From Bacillus sp. V3-13 (lineage in GTDB: Bacteria > Bacillota > Bacilli > Bacillales > Cytobacillaceae): a stretch of DNA of 39,077 nt. The stretch's first letter is position 1. Each line of letters begins with the position of its first letter. The DNA lies in contig NZ_PGUZ01000070.1 of assembly GCF_002860165.1 (NCBI RefSeq), positions 1 through 39,077 of the forward strand. The letters run 5' to 3'. The notes beneath the pieces were generated by a model, which had not been told where the DNA came from, made no database searches, and saw only the letters and a program-made list of their open reading frames with translations. Shown here piece after piece: positions 1 to 7,255 of the stretch. The translations under genes were made by a program, and so were the position numbers.

Positions 1-62
1 GACGTGGCGCTCTTAGTCGGCCAGCGCTTGTCGGGGCTGACCAAGGCGCTTGCGCTTTTCTT
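1..62 (+). repeat. Dispersed GC-rich repeat, right-end fragment
   Basis: These bases match 27175-27236 almost base for base; differences cluster near the end (gcgctttt here, ccgcattt there). The window therefore opens inside a copy of the same element that is complete at 27049-27236 and truncated again at 38992-39077. It ends about 50 bp before the ypbB start and is in the same orientation as that gene. Only the right arm of the outer stem and part of one inner arm are present here, so this copy cannot be folded from the window alone. Confidence 0.93.
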
Positions 63-114
63 AATTGAATCCTGATCTACCGTTTATGAAGTGAAAAAGG
101 GAACAGGTGATACC

Positions 115-1179
115 ATGTTCAATGCCTATTTAGGAATGATCATATTATATTGTTTAAAGCAAATAAATGGCGAAAGAACCATTTACTCTGTTTATCATCT
201 CTTAAAAGGGAAAAAATCATCCCAGACGATTCAGGATGCGTACCTTTTTAATATAACCGAATTGTTTCAGGCGTTTTCTTTTATCAGCAGAACAGAATTC
301 GATCAGACCGTATTGAACTGTGCGAAAGAGGGCTTGCTTGAGGAGACGGCCCCCCAGCATTATATATTGACAAAAAAAGGCTTGGATTGGCTGGCCCATC
401 GGTTGGAAGAAAAACCGATACCACGCTCTTTGAATGGCTGGAAAAATCATCATCTGACAGATTTGTTCTGGGAACGGCTGTCCATTCTCGTTCAAGTTTG
501 TTCCAATCTGCTTCATCATGAAACAAAGTACATACCGGTACAAAAACGGAAAGAAACGCTTTTTTGGTTAAAGGGCTATTTATCTGCCCATGGGAAAAAC
601 AGAGCGGCACTCGCCCGCGAGCTTCACGCTGAATTGACAGCCTGTTTTGAATTAAACCATGAGTCCGACCCTTCGGTCATTGTGTTACGCCTTTCCGGCC
701 ATAACCGGGCGGGCTTAACACCGGTACAGGCAGCGATGCAGCTCGGGATTGATTTGGGTCATTACCATCTGCAATTCCTTGGCTTCATTCATTTTTTATT
801 GGATTTACTTCAAAGGGAATCCGACCAGTACAGGCTGCTTCATCCTTTAATTACTGATCTGCACAAAGAGCTGCCGTTAACGAAATCGACAGCGAGAACA
901 TTCCAAATGATCAACGAGGGCCGCACTCTTCAAGAAATTGCTGCAATCAGAAGGTTAAAGGAAAGCACCATTGAAGACCATATCGTCGAAATGGCATTAA
1001 ATATACAGGAATTTGATATTTCCCGATATGTGGACATCGACAAACAAAAGGTGATTCAAAAAGCAGCGGAATTGGCAACTTCCAAACAGTTAAAACAGAT
1101 TAGAAAATATGCCCCCATGGCGGATTATTTTGAAATTCGCTTAGTAATGGCAAAATTAGGTGGCGACATATGGACTTAG
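115..1179 (+). CDS. ypbB: YpbB-like helix-turn-helix protein, RecQ partner
   Basis: This 354-residue protein resembles B. subtilis YpbB, encoded just upstream of the RecQ-type helicase gene. The N-terminal part (about residues 1-100) looks like a winged-helix fold. Residues about 259-337 resemble the HTH_40 helicase-associated module that is fused to the C-terminus of RecQ proteins in other bacteria (family knowledge from memory). I chose ATG at 115 because AGGTGA sits 4 nt before it and the N-terminus then aligns with YpbB (IILYCLKQ-NGERTIYS near the start); an in-frame GTG at 91 would add eight unconserved residues. The 3' end overlaps recQ by 10 bp, so the two are probably translationally coupled. 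A role as an accessory DNA-binding subunit of RecQ is inferred. Confidence 0.9.
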   Translation: MFNAYLGMIILYCLKQINGERTIYSVYHLLKGKKSSQTIQDAYLFNITELFQAFSFISRTEFDQTVLNCAKEGLLEETAPQHYILTKKGLDWLAHRLEEKPIPRSLNGWKNHHLTDLFWERLSILVQVCSNLLHHETKYIPVQKRKETLFWLKGYLSAHGKNRAALARELHAELTACFELNHESDPSVIVLRLSGHNRAGLTPVQAAMQLGIDLGHYHLQFLGFIHFLLDLLQRESDQYRLLHPLITDLHKELPLTKSTARTFQMINEGRTLQEIAAIRRLKESTIEDHIVEMALNIQEFDISRYVDIDKQKVIQKAAELATSKQLKQIRKYAPMADYFEIRLVMAKLGGDIWT

Positions 1180-2675
1180 AGGCTTTATTAAAACAATTCT
1201 TTGATCATGATGAATTTAGACCGGGACAAAAAGAAACGGTGGAATCGCTTTTGCAAGGAAAGCATACACTGGCGATGCTCCCGACCGGAACAGGGAAATC
1301 GTTATGCTATCAGCTTGCCGGCTATGCAAGCGAAGGAGCTGTTTTAATTGTGTCGCCGCTCCTTTCGTTAATGCAGGACCAGGTTGAGCAAATGATGATG
1401 CGCGGCGAAAAAAGAGCTGTCGCGATCAATTCATTTTTATCACGCTCAGAAAAGCGGCATGTTTTAAATGGGCTTCATCGCTACAAGTTTATATTTATAT
1501 CGCCTGAGATGCTGACGGTCGATTTTGTGATTAAAAGGCTTGCCAGCTTGCATGTCTCCCTTTTTGTTATTGATGAGGCCCATTGTATTTCACAATGGGG
1601 ATACGATTTCCGCCCGGATTATCAAAGACTTGGCGAAATCCGCATCCGCCTCGGCGATCCATTAACATTGGCCCTCACTGCTACAGCAACGAGCGAGGTA
1701 AGAAAGGACATCATTCAATCTTTAAAAATAGCAGAAATGAATCAAATCGTCTTTTCGGTTGACAGGCCGAATATTACACTTGCAGCAGAACATGTAGAAG
1801 ACTTTCGCTTCAAGCAGGAAAGGCTGTTTCATTATGCAACTCTTTTAAAAGGGCCGGGAATTATCTATTTTTCAAGTAAAAGGCTGGCCGAGCAAATGGC
1901 GCAATTCCTGCGTGATAAAGGAATAGCCAAAGTAATGCCTTACCACGGCGGAATGGAACAGGAGGATCGAATCCTTGTCCAGCAGCAGTTCCTGCTGGGA
2001 CAACTTGACATCATTTGTGCAACAAGCGCATTTGGAATGGGAATAAATAAGGATAATATCCGCTTTGTTATTCACTATCATATGCCGATCCAGCTTGAAT
2101 CATATTTGCAGGAAATAGGCCGGGCCGGAAGAGATGGAAAGGCGAGTGTCGCAATTTTATTATATTCTTCTGGAGATGAGCAGCTCTCCGCCCAGTTGGC
2201 TGAAAAGGAGCTGCCTTCCGGGGCGCAGCTGCACAGGCTGGAATCCTGGTTGATTGAAAGCGGCAGGACCGCTCCCGAACACGATTTAAGCGCTGAAGAA
2301 ATCATCAGGTTCTGTGGTTTTACTGAAATACAATGGCGGATCACCAAAAAGTACCTGCTTGATGGCTTTCACGCCAAGCTGCCACTGAAAGAGACAATTG
2401 CCAGGCTCGCCGTTTTTTCAAACGCCCGGGCTAAATTTAAAAGCAGAAAAATTGAAGAAATGAAAAAATGGGTCGATGGACACAGCTGCCGCCGTAAAGC
2501 AATATTGGATTATTTTTCCGAAGCCACATCTTTACCTGCAGCAAATTGCTGTGATGCCTGTGGTTTCGACTTGCATCATTTTGAAAATACCATTGAAAAT
2601 GAAATTCAGCCGAACAAAGAAACAAGTGGAACTGACGAATGGAGAAAGCTTTTGGCTGAAATGTTATTAAAATAA
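1170..2675 (+). CDS. recQ: ATP-dependent DNA helicase RecQ (RecS type)
   Basis: This is a superfamily 2 3'-5' DNA helicase of 501 residues, acting in recombination and replication-fork repair. Visible motifs are Walker A PTGTGKS (38-44), the DEAH box (135-138) followed by the RecQ aromatic loop SQWGYDFRPDY (141-151), AFGMGIN (288-293) and motif VI QEIGRAGRDG (314-323). A zinc-binding cysteine cluster is present near the C-terminus (C440, C460, C461, C464). The protein stops soon after, so it lacks the HRDC domain and has little of the winged-helix region found in longer RecQ proteins, like B. subtilis RecS. The start lies inside the end of ypbB with a weak AGGTGG site. Organisation as an operon with ypbB is clear. 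Confidence 0.97.
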   Translation: MDLEALLKQFFDHDEFRPGQKETVESLLQGKHTLAMLPTGTGKSLCYQLAGYASEGAVLIVSPLLSLMQDQVEQMMMRGEKRAVAINSFLSRSEKRHVLNGLHRYKFIFISPEMLTVDFVIKRLASLHVSLFVIDEAHCISQWGYDFRPDYQRLGEIRIRLGDPLTLALTATATSEVRKDIIQSLKIAEMNQIVFSVDRPNITLAAEHVEDFRFKQERLFHYATLLKGPGIIYFSSKRLAEQMAQFLRDKGIAKVMPYHGGMEQEDRILVQQQFLLGQLDIICATSAFGMGINKDNIRFVIHYHMPIQLESYLQEIGRAGRDGKASVAILLYSSGDEQLSAQLAEKELPSGAQLHRLESWLIESGRTAPEHDLSAEEIIRFCGFTEIQWRITKKYLLDGFHAKLPLKETIARLAVFSNARAKFKSRKIEEMKKWVDGHSCRRKAILDYFSEATSLPAANCCDACGFDLHHFENTIENEIQPNKETSGTDEWRKLLAEMLLK

Positions 2676-2691
2676 AGTGGGCGAAAAGCAC

Positions 2692-3303
2692 ATGAATGAC
2701 AGGTATAAAGAACTAATAAAACAGTTATCTGCAAAAGAATTGTTGTTTCATTTGTATGGAACGCAAATCTTACTATTAACGATTGCGCTGATTTTAGGTA
2801 TGATATTATTTGACAGCTTTTCAACATTTTTCGACTTATTTAAATGGTCTGATCCCAATATCCTTTTTGTAGGGGGAATTGCAGGAGTTGGGGTTGTATT
2901 GGCTGATATGCTGTTAATGAAGGTTCTCCCTCCTTCCTTTTACGACGATGGAGGACTCAATGAGAAAATTTTCCGCAACGTTAATATAGCACACATTGCC
3001 GTCATTTCCGCGGTGGTGGCTGCAGGGGAGGAAATATTGTTCCGGGGAGTTATTCAAACGCATTTCGGCATAATCGTGTCGAGTCTTATTTTTGCTCTTG
3101 TACATTACCGTTATTTATTTAATTGGTTTTTGTTTATCAATATTGTGCTGTTAAGCTTCTTGATCGGGTTTGTTTTTTATTGGACAAACAACTTGGCAGT
3201 CACCATTTTTATGCATTTTTTAATTGATTTTTTGCTGGGTTTAACGATCAAATATAGAAAAAACGATAACCAGCTTGAACAGGAAGGGATGTTTCATGAA
3301 TAG
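2692..3303 (+). CDS. ypbD: CPBP-family intramembrane metalloprotease-like protein (YpbD)
   Basis: This 203-residue polytopic membrane protein carries the CPBP (Abi/CAAX protease) motifs: EE-ILFR at residues 113-118, a conserved H at 138 in the second motif, and H175 with D179 in the last. Five or more hydrophobic segments are visible. The family cleaves or processes membrane proteins and peptides; the substrate here is unknown. ATG 2692 is preferred, although its ribosome binding site is weak (AGTGGG about 10 nt upstream); GTG at 2677, two bases after the recQ stop, is possible. Its 3' end overlaps ypbE by 8 bp, fitting one operon with ypbB-recQ-ypbE. Confidence 0.88.
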   Translation: MNDRYKELIKQLSAKELLFHLYGTQILLLTIALILGMILFDSFSTFFDLFKWSDPNILFVGGIAGVGVVLADMLLMKVLPPSFYDDGGLNEKIFRNVNIAHIAVISAVVAAGEEILFRGVIQTHFGIIVSSLIFALVHYRYLFNWFLFINIVLLSFLIGFVFYWTNNLAVTIFMHFLIDFLLGLTIKYRKNDNQLEQEGMFHE

Positions 3304-3985
3304 AGAAAATCCTTATAGAGATCAGGCGGAACGATTGAGGCAAAAAATCAATCATCCCAAAATGGAAGAATATAATCCAGGCAGTGGATTGCCGCCAAGA
3401 AAAGAAATTCACCGCAATAGGCAAAAGAAAAATAAATGGAAGCTGAAATACCCGATTATCCGTCTTCTCGCACTCTTTTTTATTTTGCTGCCGATCTGTA
3501 TTTTCAGTGCGTATTCATATTTAAACGATAAACCGGGAGGGACAGATAAGAGCGAGGAAGGCAGCGGCTATGATACCATCGATATTGAAGGGTCGAAAGA
3601 CAAGCCAAACAGTACCGGGCCTGCCGGCAACCTGGATGATAATGTGTTGGAAGAAAATCCGGACCAGCAGCCGCTCATTGTCCCTTCAGCTGAAGCTGCG
3701 GTGGCTGCAGGCGGCAATAAAGACGGTGAACAGAGTACCCAACCCGCACCCGCGGCAGAAGCAAACGCTGCAAGCCAACAATCCCAATCCGCTGCGAGTG
3801 CTGCGCCAAAAGAACAGGACGCTTCTGTGATATATCATACGGTTGCTCCCGGGGAAACGATGTACCGAATTGCCATGAAGTATTATCAATCACAATCGGG
3901 GATTGAAAAGATTAAACAGGCGAACAATATTAAAAACAATGAAATCCAGGTTGGCCAAAAACTTAAAATTCCAATTGAACAGTAG
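3296..3985 (+). CDS. ypbE: LysM-domain protein, single membrane anchor (YpbE)
   Basis: This 229-residue protein has a basic cytoplasmic N-terminus, one transmembrane segment (about 53-76), a low-complexity linker rich in Ala, Gln and Ser, and one C-terminal LysM domain (about 180-229: YHTVAPGETMYRIA to VGQKLKIPI). LysM binds peptidoglycan, so the C-terminus should lie outside the membrane in contact with the wall. Start ATG 3296 follows AGGAAGGG by 7 nt and overlaps the ypbD stop; an upstream in-frame TTG is less likely. It is the last gene of the ypbB operon, with an intrinsic terminator directly after its stop codon. Exact function is not known to me. Confidence 0.9.
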   Translation: MNRENPYRDQAERLRQKINHPKMEEYNPGSGLPPRKEIHRNRQKKNKWKLKYPIIRLLALFFILLPICIFSAYSYLNDKPGGTDKSEEGSGYDTIDIEGSKDKPNSTGPAGNLDDNVLEENPDQQPLIVPSAEAAVAAGGNKDGEQSTQPAPAAEANAASQQSQSAASAAPKEQDASVIYHTVAPGETMYRIAMKYYQSQSGIEKIKQANNIKNNEIQVGQKLKIPIEQ

Positions 3986-3986
3986 A

Positions 3987-4016
3987 AATCCCGGTCATAT
4001 CGCCGGGATTTTTTGT
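3987..4016 (+). terminator. Intrinsic terminator after ypbE
   Basis: Stem AATCCCGG/CCGGGATT with an 8-nt loop followed by TTTTTTG. It begins one base after the ypbE stop and closes the ypbB-recQ-ypbD-ypbE operon. Confidence 0.93.
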
Positions 4017-4085
4017 TTTGAACGCAACATATATGCTTGGACAAGTTCATACATTTGTATAAAAGGACATAAGGGAGGGAAAGTG

Positions 4086-4544
4086 TTGGAAACACCGATC
4101 ATGATGCTCGACGACAAGACGGATGAGGCCACGAAGCAGATGCTTCAAGGCGTCGTTAAAAGAAAAAGAAAATTTGACAGCTTCAAATTCCGGCATTTAA
4201 TTGTCATGTGGCTGACCATCTGTTTTGCTTTTCTTTATCTCCTCTATTTGTATGAATCGGTGCTCCAGCCGTATTCATATTCGTTTGCTTCAATGTTTTC
4301 CGCCTTTGTCGGCAACTCGGTCAACTTTTACTGCTTAGTGTTTGTGTTCGGAACATATGGCTTGATGAACTTGCTGAGAGAAAAGCGCGACAAGGCTGAA
4401 AAAGAATTCCATGCGTTAAGATGTGAAATTATCGATAAGAGCAAGGATTTATGGAAGAAAGAAGACGAATGGAAATCGCGGCATCTTGTTTTTGAAATGA
4501 TGAAAAAAAATTATGATATTAACTTATATCATGAAAACAAATAA
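4086..4544 (+). CDS. ypbF: YpbF-like membrane protein (DUF2663)
   Basis: This protein of about 152 residues has two hydrophobic segments near its middle (around LIVMWLTICFAFLYLLYLY and NSVNFYCLVFVFGTYGLMNLL) and a highly charged, probably cytoplasmic C-terminal helix. Size, topology and position match B. subtilis YpbF; function is unknown. No ATG sits near the good ribosome binding site GGGAGG (4073-4078). TTG 4086 is chosen because of its spacing; GTG 4083 is one codon upstream and equally in frame. The frame remains open through the preceding terminator, but that extension has no family support. Confidence 0.8.
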   Translation: METPIMMLDDKTDEATKQMLQGVVKRKRKFDSFKFRHLIVMWLTICFAFLYLLYLYESVLQPYSYSFASMFSAFVGNSVNFYCLVFVFGTYGLMNLLREKRDKAEKEFHALRCEIIDKSKDLWKKEDEWKSRHLVFEMMKKNYDINLYHENK

Positions 4545-4684
4545 CAATGGCGACATTCATATTTTTTTGGGCAATTTTGTGAAAAAATTTGAACAAATCA
4601 TAAATAAACTGCACAGAAAAAGGGATTTTCCCGCACGTAGAGAATATATAGTTATGTCGAATTTTATTATTAGAGGTGATAAGC

Positions 4685-5317
4685 ATGTTTGTAAAAAGCA
4701 TCATGATTCCGAAGTATAAATGTTATACGATTCAACACGATGAAAGCGTAAGAAATGCTCTGAATATGCTGGAAGCCCATCAAATTGACGGCCTGCCTGT
4801 TCTGAATGGCGATCGTTATGCAGGGATTATTACGAGAGCCTCAATCTATCAAAATTTCTTTATTTCCGGAAAATCAAAAGACGATTTTTTGGAAACCACA
4901 CTTGTGAAAGATATCGCAACCCACCAGGAGAAGTTTTTAGAAGGCCAGGAAATTTTTGAAACAACTTTATTGCTATTGAAAGATTTTCCCCTTCTCGCAG
5001 TTGTCGATGACAAGAGGGAATTTCTTGGGGCAGTCACTAGGTTTGATGTACTGGAACAATTCCAAAGTGCATTTGGCATGAATAAACCGGGCGTAAGAAT
5101 TGCCTTTACTTCTGTCGAAACAGAAGGACGGATTGCCCGGCTTGCTGAAATCGCCCATCATTTCCATGAACATATTATTTCACTGGTCACCTTTGATGAG
5201 ACCGATAAGCTTGTCCGCCGAATTGTCATGAAAGTGGAAAAGAAAGATAATATCGATAAATTCGTTAAAAAGCTGGAATCATCAGGATTCCGGATTTTGG
5301 ATATTGTCGAAGACTAA
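4685..5317 (+). CDS. CBS-pair protein with C-terminal ACT-like domain (AcuB-like)
   Basis: This 210-residue protein has two CBS motifs (about residues 1-55 and 70-125; for example GLPVLNGDRYAGIITR and PLLAVVDDKREFLGAVTR) followed by an ACT-like segment (about 136-210). This is the architecture of B. subtilis AcuB, a predicted small-molecule sensor associated with acetoin use. CBS pairs usually bind adenine nucleotides. ATG 4685 lies 4 nt after AGAGGTGAT. It stands alone between ypbF and ypbG with its own terminator. As far as I recall, B. subtilis has no such gene at this position. The acetoin link cannot be inferred from context because no acetoin genes are nearby. Confidence 0.87.
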   Translation: MFVKSIMIPKYKCYTIQHDESVRNALNMLEAHQIDGLPVLNGDRYAGIITRASIYQNFFISGKSKDDFLETTLVKDIATHQEKFLEGQEIFETTLLLLKDFPLLAVVDDKREFLGAVTRFDVLEQFQSAFGMNKPGVRIAFTSVETEGRIARLAEIAHHFHEHIISLVTFDETDKLVRRIVMKVEKKDNIDKFVKKLESSGFRILDIVED

Positions 5318-5347
5318 CAAATAGTTTACTTCCAGTTTCAAAAGAAG

Positions 5348-5386
5348 ATCCCTTTTCATACAAACGTATGGAAGGGATTTTTATTA
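5348..5386 (+). terminator. Intrinsic terminator after the CBS gene
   Basis: Long stem ATCCCTTTTCATAC/GTATGGAAGGGAT with loop AAAC, then TTTTTATT. The stem is nearly perfect and ends about 90 bp before ypbG. Confidence 0.92.
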
Positions 5387-5474
5387 TCGCGGATGCTGCT
5401 TTTACTGCTTGCCGGCCTTATATGATATGATTTTAGAAATAAAGCAGAATAAGATCGGGTTTTCAGGAGGAATT

Positions 5475-6239
5475 ATGGAATTTATCTGGATTATCGCGGC
5501 AGCCGGCGCCGGCTTGCTTTTGTATATGTGGAAAGAGGCTTTTTCGGACAGGGTAATCAAACACGAATTGTCTTTCGCTGATTTTCCAAAAAGCTTTGGG
5601 GCTGTAAAAATCTTTTTTATATCGGATATCCACCGCCGTTTCATAACAGATGCGTTAATGAAGAAAGTGGACGATTCCGTTGATATTGTCATCATTGGAG
5701 GCGATCTCGCTGAAAAGGGTGTTTCAATAGACCGGATAAAGCAGAATTTAACTAAATTAAAAAAGCTGGGGCCCGTATACTTTGTATGGGGAAATAATGA
5801 TTACGAGCTCGATCACCACCAGCTTGATGCTGTTTTGCTTGAAACGGGCATAAAAATTTTAGACAATACAGCTGTCCAGTTTGAATCGGCAAACGGTGAA
5901 ACCATTCAATTGCTTGGCGTTGATGATCCAAGCATTGGACGCGACCGCCTTGATCTTGCTCTCAAGGATGCAGGGGATGATGGCTTTAAAATTCTTGTAA
6001 GCCATAACCCGAACATTAGCAGGAAAATAGACGTTCAACACAATATTCGCCTTGTCCTCAGCGGCCACACTCATGGCGGCCAAATCCGCATCCTTGGTTA
6101 CAGTCCGTATAAAAAAGGAGGAATCAGGGATTTGGAGCAAACGAAGCTATTCGTCAGCAATGGATATGGAACGACCGCTTTACCGCTCCGACTTGGTGCC
6201 AAAGCGGAAACGCATCTAATTACTTTAAAAAGCGAGTAA
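5475..6239 (+). CDS. ypbG: Membrane-anchored calcineurin-like metallophosphoesterase (YpbG)
   Basis: This 254-residue phosphoesterase carries the full metal-binding series: SDIH (50-53), GGDL (75-78), GNND (106-109), SHNP (176-179) and SGHTHGGQ (196-203). The first 20 residues form a hydrophobic anchor (MEFIWIIAAAGAGLLLYMW), so it is probably membrane tethered. Related YkuE/YpbG-type enzymes act on phosphodiesters or lipid-linked substrates; the substrate is unknown here. ATG 5475 follows CAGGAGGAATT and is clearly the start; an open extension upstream has no ribosome binding site. Confidence 0.92.
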   Translation: MEFIWIIAAAGAGLLLYMWKEAFSDRVIKHELSFADFPKSFGAVKIFFISDIHRRFITDALMKKVDDSVDIVIIGGDLAEKGVSIDRIKQNLTKLKKLGPVYFVWGNNDYELDHHQLDAVLLETGIKILDNTAVQFESANGETIQLLGVDDPSIGRDRLDLALKDAGDDGFKILVSHNPNISRKIDVQHNIRLVLSGHTHGGQIRILGYSPYKKGGIRDLEQTKLFVSNGYGTTALPLRLGAKAETHLITLKSE

Positions 6240-6341
6240 CTATAAACATAACCAGCATGAGCCAAGAAGAAACAACTCACCAACCTCCGAATATTTCATA
6301 AACTAAAATTAAGAGCTTTGTTCATAGCAGGGGGCATGGTC

Positions 6342-6926
6342 ATGCGCTTAGAACGATTAACAAGCAACAAAATAAAAATATTTTTAACTTCGGACGATTT
6401 AACGGAGCGAGGTTTGTCAAAGGAAGATATTTGGCTGGACTCTTTGAAGTGGCATCAGCTTTTTCATGATATGCTTGAGGAAGCAAGCGAAGAGTTTGGG
6501 GTTGATTTCCATGGCTCTGTAGCGGTAGAAATTTTTTCGCTTCAGGCCCAGGGAATGATCATGATTGTAACGGTCGAGGAACAAAGCGAGGAAGAAGAAT
6601 CCCTTAGCGACAGCTTTATTGAAATGCAAGTCATGGCCGAAGACAGTGACAATATTCTCTTTGAATTTGCGGGGATAGAGGTGGTTATTCAGCTCGCAAG
6701 CCGTCTTGCTGCCATGAAAATAACCGGCGGAAGCTTATATGCCTTTAATGATTATTATTACTTACTTATGGATGAACGCTCCCTCATAGATGCAAACCAA
6801 ATCATTCCGATCTTGGCGGAGTATGGAAATCCGTCGTTAATGACGATTCATAGACTGCAGGAATACGGGAAAGAAATTATATTGGAAAAGGCGGTTGAAA
6901 CGCTTGTCCATTTTTTTGAAAAATGA
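6342..6926 (+). CDS. mecB: ClpC adaptor protein, MecA paralogue (YpbH/MecB)
   Basis: This acidic protein of 194 residues starts MRLERL like MecA and has the same length as B. subtilis YpbH. MecA family proteins bind substrates through the N-terminal domain and load them into the ClpCP protease through the C-terminal domain (here roughly residues 100-194). A very acidic linker (EEQSEEEESLSDS) separates the halves. YpbH affects competence and sporulation in B. subtilis. The start is ATG 6342 after CAGGGGG; an ATG two codons upstream (6336) is too close to that site. There is no terminator between ypbG and this gene, but the 102-bp gap may hold its promoter. Confidence 0.93.
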   Translation: MRLERLTSNKIKIFLTSDDLTERGLSKEDIWLDSLKWHQLFHDMLEEASEEFGVDFHGSVAVEIFSLQAQGMIMIVTVEEQSEEEESLSDSFIEMQVMAEDSDNILFEFAGIEVVIQLASRLAAMKITGGSLYAFNDYYYLLMDERSLIDANQIIPILAEYGNPSLMTIHRLQEYGKEIILEKAVETLVHFFEK

Positions 6927-6928
6927 AC

Positions 6929-6949
6929 AAGCGGGATTCCGCTTTTTCT
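6929..6949 (+). terminator. Intrinsic terminator after mecB
   Basis: Short stem AAGCGG/CCGCTT around a 4-nt loop followed by TTTCTTTTT, starting a few bases after the mecB stop. Confidence 0.8.
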
Positions 6950-7030
6950 TTTTACTCATTATTTAACCGGGAGATGGGCACACATAAGTTAACGATCAAA
7001 CATCATTTATAATACATTTTTTTCAGGGGA

Positions 7031-7062
7031 TCATTTGCTTTGAAAAGCAGATGTTTTTGTTC
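7031..7062 (+). terminator. Terminator-like hairpin upstream of gudB
   Basis: CATTTGCTTT pairs with AAAAGCAGATG, followed by TTTTTG. No gene precedes it after the mecB terminator, so it is either a second terminator for mecB read-through or the end of a short untranslated transcript. Confidence 0.55.
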
Positions 7063-7121
7063 ATGGCTGAGGGGAAAACAGTTGATGGACAGTGCTGAGC
7101 AATTCCTTTAAATAATTGATT

Positions 7122-7135
7122 TGGCAACGCTTTCA
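7122..7135 (-). promoter_or_regulatory. Candidate cre (CcpA operator) upstream of gudB
   Basis: Read on the minus strand the bases are TGAAAGCGTTGCCA. This fits 13 of 14 positions of the consensus TGWAARCGYTWNCW, with one mismatch (G at the second W). It lies about 40 bp upstream of the -35 box of the gudB promoter. Regulation is inferred. Confidence 0.55.
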
Positions 7136-7174
7136 ATAAATGATCAAAAAATGCCGAAAACTAGGTTTTTCTTC

Positions 7175-7202
7175 TTGCATAAATCAAGCAAAGGTGTATA
7201 CT
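7175..7202 (+). promoter_or_regulatory. Sigma-A promoter of gudB
   Basis: TTGCAT (7175-7180), 16-nt spacer, TATACT (7197-7202). Predicted start near 7209, giving a leader of about 47 nt. Confidence 0.75.
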
Positions 7203-7255
7203 TTTGAATGAAAGCGGACTGTATCCGCAAAAGGATTTCTTTAGGAGGTTTACGA

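Larger units (their letters stand above)
6950..7255. other. gudB upstream region (about 300 bp)
   Basis: The stretch between the mecB terminator and gudB has no credible ORF. It holds a TATAAT box at 7008-7013 without a good -35, a terminator-like hairpin at 7031-7062, a cre-like box at 7122-7135, a vegetative promoter at 7175-7202, a small leader hairpin (GCGGA/TCCGC, about 7213-7228) and the gudB ribosome binding site AGGAGG. Confidence 0.7.

Noticed and set aside
4513-4719. 68-codon open frame bridging ypbF and the CBS gene
   Set aside because: It overlaps both genes out of frame, has no ribosome binding site, and its second half simply reads the CBS gene start in another frame.
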